Assembly: GCA_949751835.1 (NCBI GenBank) | Contig: CATKHK010000004.1 | Span: forward strand, 793,038 to 857,037 | Direction of reading: 5' to 3' | Origin: Blepharisma japonicum | Taxonomy: Eukaryota > Ciliophora > Heterotrichea > Heterotrichida > Blepharismidae | Length of the DNA: 64,000 bases | Part shown: one piece after another, positions 22,334 through 32,400 of the stretch | How positions within the stretch are numbered: the first letter of the stretch is position 1 | How the letters are laid out: every line of letters begins with the position of its first letter | Translations under genes and position numbers: made by a program | The notes under the pieces: generated by a model | Database searches by the model: none | The model's input: only the letters and a program-made list of their open reading frames with translations | What the model was told of the DNA's origin: nothing

Positions 22334-22466
22334 TGTGTTAAAGATTATAGCATATTTAATTAAAAAATTTAAATTTAATTTATGATTTTATGAAATAATT
22401 GCTGTTGATAAGCTAAATAGTAAATAAAATTCTCTTACAAATTATTAATATGATAATTATATCTAA

Positions 22467-23570
22467 TTAAATCTCTGTATCATCTTCTAAGAACCCTTGT
22501 GGCAGTTCATGCTCTCCATAGTCATCCACAATGACAAACACTGATTTTACTTCTCCAACCTGCACATCTTGGATCCTCTTCCTCGACATAACGCCTTCAA
22601 TCTGGACTTTGCATCATACTCTATCTTTGATTAGCCGGGGAAACACCACCTCAATTTCTGCCATCGCTCGATTTTCTCTAAATCCTACCCTTCTAACATT
22701 GGCAGTTTTAAAGTGGCCATCCATTACATTTGCCCCGACCCTTGTCACTTCCCAGCCTGCTGGAGCGTAATAGGTGACGACTTCTCGTTTTGTTTCTGTG
22801 AATGGGCTGCATATTCTATGGATCATGGGAACCATCACACATGAAGGCTGCACATCGACTTCAAATTCTTCTTCATGAATAAAGGTATTTCACTCAGTGT
22901 AAGGTCTTCTGACAGTTTTGTAATATTCCCTGGTCACTCTTTTAATCTGAGGTGGCTCAACGCCAGGATTCAGCTTTAATTGCACTTTCAATTTTTTTGT
23001 GTTTTGTTTCAGCTCTTGTGTCTTCTGCTGGAAAAAGTTTTCCCAATCACTCAGCCTTGGAGAGAATCTGCAGTTTTTCAGAGGAGTTTTCTGTATGGAA
23101 TCTAGCAGGTTTCCATACAAATTTCTGATGCCTGAAAATCCGCTCTGTGTCAGCTGCTCAATTGCGGGGTAATAGGTTGAAGGCTTGTTGTTCATAATGT
23201 CTTTGACAATATCTGACCATTTGAGTTTCAGCCATTTGCTGACTTCTTGGCTTCAATTGAAATTTTCTAATTGTCTTGTGACATTGTGACATAAATAATC
23301 AGTCATTTCACTGTCATCATAAATGTGATGGTATGATAGGAATTTATTGATTTCTGAGACAGTGCCTGCAAAAGTCTCATTGGAGATATTAGGAAATACA
23401 TAAAAAGCTGCTTCTATCGAAGTCAATAAAAGCTGAAAAATCACTTCGCTTGCCCTTTCTGATTCTAGCTGTTTTGGGTCCACTTGTGTAGAGTTACCGT
23501 CGACCTGCATCAGCTCGATTGCTTCGTTTTCTTCTGGAATTGTGGGGAGACGATCGAAGTTGGATTGCAT
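22467..23570 (-). CDS. conserved-looking protein of unknown function, 367 aa
   Basis: Continuous frame from ATG 23570 to TAA 22467 with TGA read as Trp at three places (near 23253, 22890 and 22614). The N-terminal 110 residues are acidic and helical (RASEVIFQLLLTSIEAAFYV). The middle has a basic helix, and the C-terminal half is rich in beta-type sequence (REVVTYYAPAGWEVTRVGAN, AMAEIEVVFPRLIKDRVW, DVQVGEVKSVFVIVDDYGE). No signal peptide, membrane span or catalytic motif. I do not recognise the family. It lies in a run of four minus-strand genes with 90-140 bp gaps. Confidence 0.75.
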
Positions 23571-23708
23571 TTTGTATCAAGTTAATAAATTCCAATTAAA
23601 AGTGGATTTATTAATAAGAGCCTAAATATCAGACTAGGCATTTTAAAAGAAATGTCATAATTTCAATTTGGAACGCACAAATTTTTTAAATTTAAACTAG
23701 GTGGATAA

Positions 23709-24254
23709 TTAGATTATTGATGCAGGTATTTTCACTTTACATATAGGGCAAACAGCCCGAGTTTCAAGCCAGGTATCTATACATTCAGAATGAAAAGTAT
23801 GCACACAATTGATTTTTGTTACGAGTTGGCTTTCTGCAATATCGCTCATACAGATACAGCAGTAGCCTTTCTCTATAGCTTCTATATGTGGTAAGTCAAG
23901 AATAGTTTCTTGTGCTGCCCCTTCGTTATTGTCTTCATTTCGTAATGATGCCGCATATAAAGACAGCAGCTCTCCGCGATAATTTCTCAGAATTTCTATG
24001 GCAAGCTCTATGTATCGTTGGCGCTCTTGCTCAGGGGATTCTTCGTGGCTTAAGTAGTAGAGGCGGATTATAAACTGTATGCCAGATGACAGAATTCAAG
24101 AGATAAAAACTTTTTTTGGAGAGAAAAGCTGTGAGTATAGTAGGACAATAAAGAATATTGCAGTGGATAAATACCAAATCTAATTATATAATACCAGAAA
24201 ATACTTCGTCGCGATGGATTCCATGTATTGTTGGAGTTTTTCTACCAGTCCCAT
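23709..24254 (-). CDS. membrane-anchored RING-H2 E3 ubiquitin ligase, 176 aa
   Basis: Exon 1 is 20 codons (24195-24254, MGLVEKLQQYMESIATKYFL). A 15-nt intron follows at 24180-24194, then exon 2 runs to TAA 23709. Two hydrophobic segments (IWYLSTAIFFIVLLY and ISWILSSGIQFIIRLYYL) are likely transmembrane helices. The C-terminus is a RING-H2: CCIC, then INCVHTFHSEC, WL and CPIC, that is C-x2-C...C-x-H-x2-H-x2-C...C-x2-C, including the Trp/Leu typical of E2 binding. It resembles small membrane RING ligases of the endomembrane system; the substrate is unknown. The gene is easy to miss because the spliced, TGA-containing frame is short. Confidence 0.88.
24180..24194 (-). other. 15-nt spliceosomal intron
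   Basis: Reads GTATTATATAATTAG on the minus strand; phase 0, A at position 10. It separates the short N-terminal exon from the transmembrane/RING exon. Confidence 0.85.
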
Positions 24255-24345
24255 TTTGATAGAGAATTTTTGAGTTTATTGTGCTGAATGATAGGTTAAG
24301 TAATTATTATCAAAATTAAAAAAAAGAATTTGTTTTACAATTTTA

Positions 24346-25677
24346 TTAGTCAGAGATTTCTATGATTTCGGGCGATGCTCTGCAGTCTTTCTTATTTGGC
24401 TTGCTACAAAATGGATTTACACTATCCATTTTGGTGCTTTCAGCAAGGGTTTTTTCTTCTTCCTCTTTGAGTTTTCGCCTTTTCTTGATTTCTTCATCAC
24501 TTTGCTCTGAATCTGAGTTATTAATTTCATCCACGATGATCTTAAACGTCCCATTCGTGAATAACTCAATCTGGCTTGCATTTTCTATAGTCCTCGCTGC
24601 TATTATCATTTGCTCCACAAATCTATCTACTATCATTTTATTTACTGGCTTCTTGCAGATTGGGCATTTTCATCTATTGACTTTGGAGTACCTCTGCAGG
24701 TTAATATAAGGTCCTAAATTGAAACAAGGGATGTGGGTGCACCTTATTCCTCTCACTGGGATCTCGACCAAAGTCATGGTAATTGGGCATTTTATAGAAA
24801 ATTTGATGCTGTTTGAGATTATATCAGAATCTCCTTGAGCTAAAATTTTATTAATAAAAGTCTTGCCTTCGTCAATAGATAATCCTGGCTGGCTTCTAAC
24901 TTCTTCAATTAGGCTTTCGTTGCTTTTCTTTTGTATCAAAGCAACCCCACATATAAACTTGTCAACTTTTGCATCTTGCAAGACACAAATATTGTTAGGC
25001 GAGTCTGACCTCAAAAGTGTGGTTATATTCAAGGGCTGGTCTTTTCTCTTTTTTGCATTCGGATTTGGGGGTTGAAATAGCATTGCTAATTTATCATTAA
25101 TTATGAGACAGCCAATTAAGGGTCATTGCTGAACATAAGGGTCTCCTTCTAACCTGATGCATCTTACTTGGATTTGGAAATCGCCATTCCCAAGCTGAAT
25201 TTTTCGATGAAGATCTTCTGAATAGTCGAATTTTTTTGTAAAATGAGGTGATCTTTGCATCCCGTTCTCACTTAAAAAAGGAGGAATTAGGAATTCTTTG
25301 ACCTCTTCTAAGGGATTCATTTGGTTTAGCTGGCAAATAAAGCATTCATATGGGATTATATTAGGATTTTTGATGCATTGCTTGTGCTGGAAGCTGTGGC
25401 AAATTGAGCACTGGATAAGCTGAAGGCGTGAAATGCTTTGGTTGCAAATACAGTTTAGTCGAGGCATATGACATTGCTGACTGTTGCAGAGTAGCTGAAT
25501 AAGTTCAGAAGGATCTTGGGATCTTGATTTAGTGCTGTAATAATTAAATAAGCGAACAATAACCTCAAATCGACTTCCAGAGCCAAATAGACTAAGGCTT
25601 TTGCAGAAATTTCTGAGATCTTCAGTTTGAAAATCTTGTAAAAAGGATTCAAAAATCTTTACAGGGAAAGTTTCCAT
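24346..25677 (-). CDS. SIZ/PIAS-type SUMO E3 ligase, 443 aa
   Basis: Domain order matches plant/fungal Siz1. A SAP-like helix-turn-helix forms residues 1-50 (LQDFQTEDLRNFCKSLSL). A PHD finger spans ~75-117 (CICN, CSICHSFQHKQCI, CFIC). A PINIT-like beta domain lies at ~130-290 (IQVRCIRLEGDPYVQQW, PLNITTLLRSD). An SP-RING from Cys297 (CPITMTLVEIPVRGIRCTH, YINLQRYSKVNRWKCPIC) recruits Ubc9. The C-terminus is acidic (NNSDSEQSDEE) and ends IIEISD, resembling a SUMO-interacting motif. TGA Trp codons occur at 25123 and 24670; the latter is the invariant WKCPIC Trp. It probably acts in the nucleus. In ciliates SUMOylation is linked to conjugation and genome rearrangement, but nothing here ties this gene to that. 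Confidence 0.93.
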
Positions 25678-26290
25678 AATATAAAAAGCACATGAATATG
25701 CTAGGGCTAAAATAGCCTAAATTAGATGTTATTATGTCAGTTTTTTTAGAATCTGTGCATTTAAAATTCTTATTCCATCTACTTTCTTACAATGCTTATG
25801 ACTTCTTTTAAAAATCTACCTTTTTTAAGGTTCTATAGAGAGCCTAAATCTATATTTAGTAATTAGCAAAAGCAGGCTGGAGCATGATTCTAGATCATTC
25901 AAAGAATATAGCATATAAATATCAAGTATATATTTGCCAGTTAGAGAAAATCTTCAGTATTAAGTAATTCTTGTTTATATTGATTATTTATCAGGACCAG
26001 AAAAGCATATGATTAGGACATCTTTAAATGCTACTTATGGTTTAATTTTAGAGTTTTATTTTTAATCGATATTTTAACTCCAAATAAAAATATCTGTAGC
26101 AGACTTTTGGCTAATTTTTAAGATTAATTATCACATATTATTTTTATCTCCATCCGATAAATAATTAAATGCTGCCCTATCAATAAATCGCAAACTAAAA
26201 TTTAAATTATCAATAAAAATGAAGTTTAAATAAACGCATATTTTTAGCACTAAATATTCATATAATTTGTGTGCAATCAAAATTGCTAAA
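25678..26290. other. AT-rich intergenic
   Basis: Upstream region of the SIZ gene and downstream of the small minus-strand gene. A 60-codon minus frame at 26131-26313 is AT-biased and overlaps the small gene, so it is not called. Nothing else seen. Confidence 0.5.
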
Positions 26291-26551
26291 TTAGCATAAA
26301 TCACTGATTTCAATGTCTTCTATTTTCTCCAACGATTTCGGCGCAGAGATCTCAATAATGTATTGCCCAGCGTTCACATTGAAAACGAAAACTTTTGACT
26401 TTGAAAAACTTTTGGAAATATCAGCATTTGACTCATTGAAGTTGCTTATTTGATTAATCTGGCTTTCGTTTGGTCTAAAAAATTTATTGTTTGACACTTC
26501 ACAAGTACGATTCATAGATGCATGATATGATCTTATTACAGAGCAGCCCAT
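26291..26551 (-). CDS. small protein with acylation-type N-terminus, 86 aa
   Basis: Starts MGCSVIRSYHASMNRTCEVS, a plausible N-myristoylation/palmitoylation signal (Gly2, Cys3). The middle is Asn/Ser-rich, and the C-terminal half (SKVFVFNVNAGQYIIEISAP) could be one beta-strand pair followed by an acidic tail. No family recognised. Codon composition is more GC-rich than the flanks, which supports coding, but the short length keeps confidence moderate. Confidence 0.55.
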   Translation of the reverse strand: MGCSVIRSYHASMNRTCEVSNNKFFRPNESQINQISNFNESNADISKSFSKSKVFVFNVNAGQYIIEISAPKSLEKIEDIEISDLC

Positions 26552-27131
26552 TTATAAAAAAAATTATCAGACACATCAAATTTTTAATAGCAAAGCTGAC
26601 AGAAAAATAAAATTTGAATTGAAAAATGTGTTAAATTTGTCTGAAATTTTATGAATTGACTAAGAATAATTATTCACTTCTGCGCCATCTTTTATATTGG
26701 CTTTTGACTTTATCAATGGCAATTGAGGCAAATGAATAAAAAATTTTTTGCTCGATTTTTTTATATTTTTGTTAAACTCAGAAAAAGTTAATAAAAAAAC
26801 CAGATTCAAAATATAAGCAGAGATAATTGTTATAAAGTTTTAAGAGAGAATATTTGCAACAATATCATATGATGCTCGAGGAAAATTATATTGAAAGTGA
26901 TAATATCGCTACAATAAATTTGATTAACTATAGCCTCTCTTTATAATTCTTTTTTTATGGGCATTATCATTTTTATACCTAAATAAACGATAAACTATAA
27001 TTTCAAGTGCTTATGAAGAATTATAAAATCACCAAGACTGATAGAAAAAACTGTTTCCTGGGATGATCTTTATAATAAATTAAAAAGGCTTTTAGTTTTA
27101 ATTTGCAATGCCTTAATTCTTCATTAAATTT
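26552..27131. other. AT-rich intergenic, divergent promoters
   Basis: Spacer between a minus-strand and a plus-strand gene. No open frame or repeat stands out. Confidence 0.5.
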
Positions 27132-27935
27132 ATGAAATCGTGCGGAGTTAGTGAAGATCTACCAAATTACCTTCGTAGCCAATACTCTGTATCGAACCCA
27201 TCTCCTCCAAAAAAGCTTTTTCACAAAGGAGTTACTCCAAATATAAGACAAGGTGTAAGTGCAGAATCCCCTGATTGCTTTCATGTAAAATATGTAGCAG
27301 TTCTAAGCAATGAAGAGAAAAATAAAATAATCTCCAGAGGAGATCGCTCACCAAATCGCTTCATAAGTGACCTAAAAGTGAACAAAGTCGAAGAAAAAAC
27401 TAAATTCCAATTTGATGAAACTAAAACGACTTTTGACTGCCACAGTCTCAAATTCAGCAAGGCGTTAGATCTCATGGCTGATAAAAGTCCAAAGCTCAGG
27501 AAAGAAGTGCCCTATATTAAAGAGTATGAAGAAATGACACGATCAGGCTTTGGACTGCCTAGAGGAGAATTCACAGTGGATGCCATGCAGCCTAATGTCC
27601 CCAGGTATAAGATTGCTAATTTAAATGCACTGAAAGAATCTCTCTTGCACAGCTTTAAGAGGACAAAGACAAGCAAAATGAGCTCCTTGCAAAGCAAGGA
27701 TACATTTATTACAACAGCTAGGGATTGCTTGAGCATCTCGAAAGCGAATGCTAAAAGCATGTCACCAAACACTCCAAGAAGACCAATGAAGCCAATAAAA
27801 CAGAAAAAAGAAAGGCCACTATCAAATCAAAACATGATTGAGATTTTTGAAAAAAAGAGTCTTAGATCAACTGAGCCTTATGAAAGAAGGCAAATCTACA
27901 ATCTGGATGCAAAAGAACTTCTAGATGACAATTAA
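27132..27935 (+). CDS. basic hypothetical protein, 267 aa
   Basis: Single uninterrupted frame with no TGA. The sequence is basic, Ser/Lys/Pro-rich and mostly disordered, with short motifs such as SPPKKLFHKGVTPN, RGDRSPNRFIS and SMSPNTPRRPMKP that look like proline-directed phosphorylation sites. Residues ~130-165 (VPYIKEYEEMTRSGFGLPRG) may be a small conserved block. No domain recognised. A microtubule- or cytoskeleton-associated role would fit the composition but is not shown. Confidence 0.72.
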   Translation: MKSCGVSEDLPNYLRSQYSVSNPSPPKKLFHKGVTPNIRQGVSAESPDCFHVKYVAVLSNEEKNKIISRGDRSPNRFISDLKVNKVEEKTKFQFDETKTTFDCHSLKFSKALDLMADKSPKLRKEVPYIKEYEEMTRSGFGLPRGEFTVDAMQPNVPRYKIANLNALKESLLHSFKRTKTSKMSSLQSKDTFITTARDCLSISKANAKSMSPNTPRRPMKPIKQKKERPLSNQNMIEIFEKKSLRSTEPYERRQIYNLDAKELLDDN

Positions 27936-28255
27936 TTTTTAATTATGATAATTCTTATATAAATAATCTAATAATTGATTATGAATTAAGCTAGTCTAGC
28001 TATTAAAAAGGAGGATAAGCAACTTTTACTTAGACTGCAGCCACAAAAGAAGTTTTAACTTTCAAGTTAAGTGTGATTGAAAATCAGTTATTAATTATAC
28101 TTTACATTTAAAAGAGACTCATTTAATTAATAATTCAAATGCTAAAAAACACGCAGTTTAAGAATTTAAAATAATTAGCGCTTCCAATCAAAAGCAAAGC
28201 ATTTTTTAAGAGTGCTTGAGTTGGATATTTAAAATAAACAAATCTTATTATTAAT
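27936..28255. other. AT-rich intergenic
   Basis: Spacer between convergent genes; nothing coding. Confidence 0.5.
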
Positions 28256-29215
28256 TTAGAACTTTCTAGTTTTTGTTGAGTTAGAAAGTACGAGCGAAGG
28301 ATCATTCTTCTTGACTTCTTTCATTTTTGCCAACAGAGAGTAAGACTTCTCTTCTTCTTTCTCTTTTTCTTCTTCTATATTTGTATATTCTCTTTGCTCT
28401 GAAATATCAACGTTCGTAGAAATTGGCAGTAGGTATTTTCTTAACAATCGAGACGTATTTAATGAAATCGGTTGATAACTCGAGTGTGAGGCCTGAACAT
28501 GCTCTGCCAGTTTGCATAGGCACTTTGTTGAATATCCACATTGGGGAATTGTGCAAGTGAAACTATGAGCCTGTGTAATATGCTCTACTAATTCAGTAAT
28601 TGAACTTGAAACAAAAGGGCAAAACTTTGATGGGCAGAAAACACTCATTTTTGTTTCAGAAGTATTCAGCAGAGGATCAGCTTTGGCAATTTTTCTAGCC
28701 TTGGGCTCTTCAATTTGAAACTTTCTTGGGTTAACTTTTGGAAGAGACTCAAAATCCACTTTTTCAAGAGACTTAGGGCGGTCTTTCTGGGTTGTGGGAG
28801 TTTCTTTTTGGACTGCTGGAGTTTCTTTTCGAACTGCTCTAGTTTCTTTTTGGACTGCTGGAGTTTCTTTTTGGACTGCTAGAATTTCTTTTTGAACAAC
28901 TGGGGCTCTTTTTGGGACTTTTTGAACTCCTGAAGATTTTTTTGGGTCTGTTAGAATTTCTTTTTGAACAACTGAAGTTTCTTTTTGTAAGTTCTTTTGA
29001 GCTTTTGGGGGATCTTGAGTGACGTTTAGCACCTGCTTTTCTGTTCTCAACGTTTTTTTGCTAGGTGTGGATATATCAGGCTGGATAATTTTAGGGCTTT
29101 GCTTTTCTATTTTTGCCTCAATCCTTTCTGGAATTTTTGGAGGTTCAATAATTAAATTTTGTATGTAATTATAAGGAAATCTTTCATCTTCAATAGACCA
29201 CCATTCTTCTAACTT
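28256..29215 (-). CDS. C2H2 zinc-finger protein with VQKETPA heptad repeats; 5' end unresolved
   Basis: An open frame runs from 29215 (just after an in-frame TAA at 29216-29218) to the stop at 28256 and reads like protein throughout (LEEWWSIEDERFPYNYIQN at the start), but contains no ATG before the repeat region. Either the first exon lies upstream across an intron I could not identify, or the start is atypical. A region of seven-residue repeats (E-T-P-A-V-Q-K) spans 28780-28990. Two C2H2-type fingers follow: CPSKFCPF...H-x4-H and CTIPQCGY...H-x4-H. The C-terminus is acidic then basic. A nuclear nucleic-acid-binding role is plausible; no orthologue recognised. Confidence 0.7.
   Translation of the reverse strand, partial: KLEEWWSIEDERFPYNYIQNLIIEPPKIPERIEAKIEKQSPKIIQPDISTPSKKTLRTEKQVLNVTQDPPKAQKNLQKETSVVQKEILTDPKKSSGVQKVPKRAPVVQKEILAVQKETPAVQKETRAVRKETPAVQKETPTTQKDRPKSLEKVDFESLPKVNPRKFQIEEPKARKIAKADPLLNTSETKMSVFCPSKFCPFVSSSITELVEHITQAHSFTCTIPQCGYSTKCLCKLAEHVQASHSSYQPISLNTSRLLRKYLLPISTNVDISEQREYTNIEEEKEKEEEKSYSLLAKMKEVKKNDPSLVLSNSTKTRKF
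28780..28990 (-). repeat. 21-bp in-frame tandem repeat
   Basis: Imperfect repeats of TTCTTTTTGGACTGCTGGAG-like units on the plus strand encode the heptad ETPAVQK on the minus strand. Roughly eight copies, the outer ones diverged and the central ones nearly identical, consistent with slippage expansion inside a coding region. Confidence 0.8.
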
Positions 29216-29484
29216 TTAAAATTTATTTTGTATTTAAATAATTAAGCTCTGAATTGTGTAATTTATATACCTATTTCTATTAAATTAAATTTTAAAGAAT
29301 ATTCTATAATAGTAAATACATCTATCTAGCTTATTAAATTTAGCATCTTTCCAAATAAGTTGATTTGTAGTTAAATAGAATTCTTGCAATTGCAATATGA
29401 GACAGTTTATTAGATTGACCCGCATGCTTAACTTTTATTTTGAAAATTCTTATAGCTAAACAATCAATTTAATAAGGATCTTTA

Positions 29485-32400
29485 TTATCCCCAAGAAGAG
29501 CCACTTGAACTATTTCCCCATGAATTTCCAGAACTTTCAGCAGGTTTGGCTCCCCAGGAAGAAGTATTGCTTTCAGCAGGCTTTTCATTGCTTTGAGCTG
29601 GTGTTGAGTTTCATGATGACTGCTGAGGGGCTGGTGCTGAATTCCAAGATGATGAAGCAGGAGCTTGTTCTGTTGCAGGGGTGCTCGAGCTTGTTGTTGA
29701 TGAACCACCCCATCCTCCCTCTCCACTTGTGACTGGTGCAGGCGTTGATGAATCACCCCAACCTCCAGAAGAAGCAGGCTGAGTTGTGCTTCCTCCCCAA
29801 GAACTTGATGAGGATTGAGGAGCTTCAGTACTCCCGCCCCAGCCACCTGAGCTTGCTTGTGTAGTACTTCCTGCATCTCCCCATCCACCTGAGCTTGCTT
29901 GAGTAGTGCTTCCAGCATCACCCCATCCACCACTGGAGCCTCCTGAGCCACCCCATCCTGCAGAAGAACTTCCTGAGTCAGCCCAGCCAGAAGACCCAGA
30001 GTTGGAGTTTTCTCTGTCATTGTCTCCAGATTCCCTTCGTCCTCTTCCTCGACCTCTGCCTCTTCCTCGGTTTTCTCCTGGGTTTGGACAGTCTCTTGAC
30101 ATATGACCTTCTTGGCCACATTTGAAGCAGCCTTTGGGTTTGTTTTCACCTGGGTTTGGACATTCTCTTGACATATGCCCTTCTTGACCACATTTAAAGC
30201 AGCTCCCTTTAGGTTTACTTTCGCCTGGATTTGGACATTCCCTTGACATATGGCCTTCCTGGCCACACTTGAAGCAGCCTTTAGGTTTGCTTTCTCCTGG
30301 ATTTGGACACTCTCTTGACATATGCCCTTCTTGACCACATTTAAAGCAGCTCCCTTTAGGTTTACTTTCGCCTGGATTTGGACATTCCCTTGACATATGG
30401 CCTTCCTGGCCACACTTGAAGCAGCCTTTAGGTTTGTTTTCTCCTGGGTTTGGACAATCTTTAGACATATGACCTTCCTGGCCACACTTGAAACATCCTC
30501 TTCCTCTTCCTCTGCCTCCGCGGCCTCCTCTTGAGCCTCTGTCACCTGACTGGTCATTATCATCAGAACCACCCCAATTTGTAGATGGAACCTGTGGAGC
30601 TGATGAACCCCAAGACTCTCCAGATGACTCTCCCCAGCTTCCGCCTGATTTTTCTTGAGATCCTCCCCATGAAGCTCCAGAACTTTGGCCACCTTGACTG
30701 CTTCCGCCCCATCCACCTGAACTTTGTTTGTTTTCTTCACCACCGCCTCCTCCCCAGCCTCCTGAGGTTTGTGCTGGCTGTTGGCTTGCGCTAGAATTTC
30801 CTCCTCCCCAGCCTCCTGAGGTTTGTGCTGGTGTTTGGTTTGCACCAGAATTACCTCCCCCCCAACCTCCCGATGTTTGTGCTGGTGTTTGGTTTGCACC
30901 AGAATTTCCTCCCCATCCTCCAGCAGTTTTAGGTGCAGAATTGTTGGCTTCTTGCTTTTTTTCTTCGCCGCCCCAGCTTTCAAAATTACTTGTACTTCCC
31001 CACTCATCAGCTCTTGGAGTTTTAGTTAAGTCTTTTCCACCAGACCATTCCTGAGCACCGATATGCGGGGTTTTATCATAGGGTGTTGCATTTCCCCACC
31101 CAGGAGTCCTAGCAGGAGTTTGAGACACGACCTGGGCATTTTCGTCTTGTTCTGGAGGCTTGTTTTGAGTAAGAAAAGCATTTGAAGTATCAATATTTGG
31201 AGGTTTAGATCTTGAGAGCTGGCTTAAATAAGAAAGATCATTGCAGTGGCGCTTAAACCAGCTTATTAAAAATCCCATGTTAGGATGGTAGGCTTCGTGG
31301 AAAAAAAGTCCTTTAGGCTTGACTTTGATAAACTCTTTGATAATTTGGTCTGTTTTTTGATACAGAAGAACAAAATATTGAGGATAATGAGGGGTAACAG
31401 CAAAGTAATATGGAACAGTTGTAGGCCTTGTGGTCTTTTCTTGAGAAATTAAATTTTCTAAGACTGAAAGGCTTGCTGAGTTCGTTTCTTTGAATTTTGG
31501 ATGGGTGATAGCTTCTCTTACAAGTTTTTCGCAAGGCGCTATATAGCGATCCACAACATCTTGCAGAGATTCATATACTTCAGTCCCAATGCGGAATCTG
31601 GACCCTAGCATATTGGCTGATGGCTTACCTTCTTCTATGATATCTAGATGTGCATATATATAATCATAAAATTTCCACGTACATGTCAAATGATCTTGCC
31701 CGCGGCTTGAAGGCCTAAATATAAAATCTCCTATTTCTTTAGACGAGAGCTCATCACATGCTGTCCTCATCCCTACGTTTCTATATTTCAAGTGGTTTAT
31801 CACCCTAGGGACATATTTTTGGCCAGTTTTCTGCTCATCCTCCATCACCGTTTTTTCAGTTCAATCACCTTCTTCTATTATAAAAGCTTCATCAAGGGTG
31901 AGGTTGATAAACTTCCCATGGTTTATGATGTCGTCTGGGAGCAAGCTTAATTTCATTTTAAAGAATAAGTCTTTTTGTGACCGCAGCTTTGCTGTGACTT
32001 CAATTACTCTTACAGTAAGTTTTCCGCCTTTGACAAATTTTTTCAAGTCTGTTTCATTAGGAATCCTTCCTTCTACAAGGTGCCTTTGTTCGATAATCCC
32101 TTCTAGCTCACATTCTAGCATGCATCTCAAGCATTCACGACGCTCATCATAACCAAGGACCATGACCTGAACCACGCTTCCACGCTTAAGAGTACTGGGG
32201 GTTTCATTTGTGCAGAGGTATAAGAGTTCTTCTGGAGTTGGCTCAAAGTACCGCTTTTTCGGGTTTCCAAATGGAGAACTGAGCTCTGAAACGATAAACT
32301 CTAAGGTCTCTTTCATGTTCTTGAACCCTTTTTCAGCTTGCATTTGAGCGTAGTAATCTAGGTCTAATTCTTGCATTTTCTGAGGAGATCTAATGATTTC

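Noticed and set aside
26131-26313. 60-codon minus-strand frame
   Set aside because: AT-biased Ile/Leu/Asn composition, and it overlaps the better-supported 86-aa gene.
29469-31007. Long open frame of 512 codons on the minus strand in another frame over the SPT6 tail
   Set aside because: Its Ala/Glu/Gln/Val-rich repeats mirror the DNA repeats of the WG/knuckle frame. The CCHC and WG motifs and continuity with SPT6 identify the real frame.
30728-31054. Plus-strand Pro-rich frames opposite the WG repeats
   Set aside because: These are antisense shadows: CCTCCC codons are the complement of GGW repeats.
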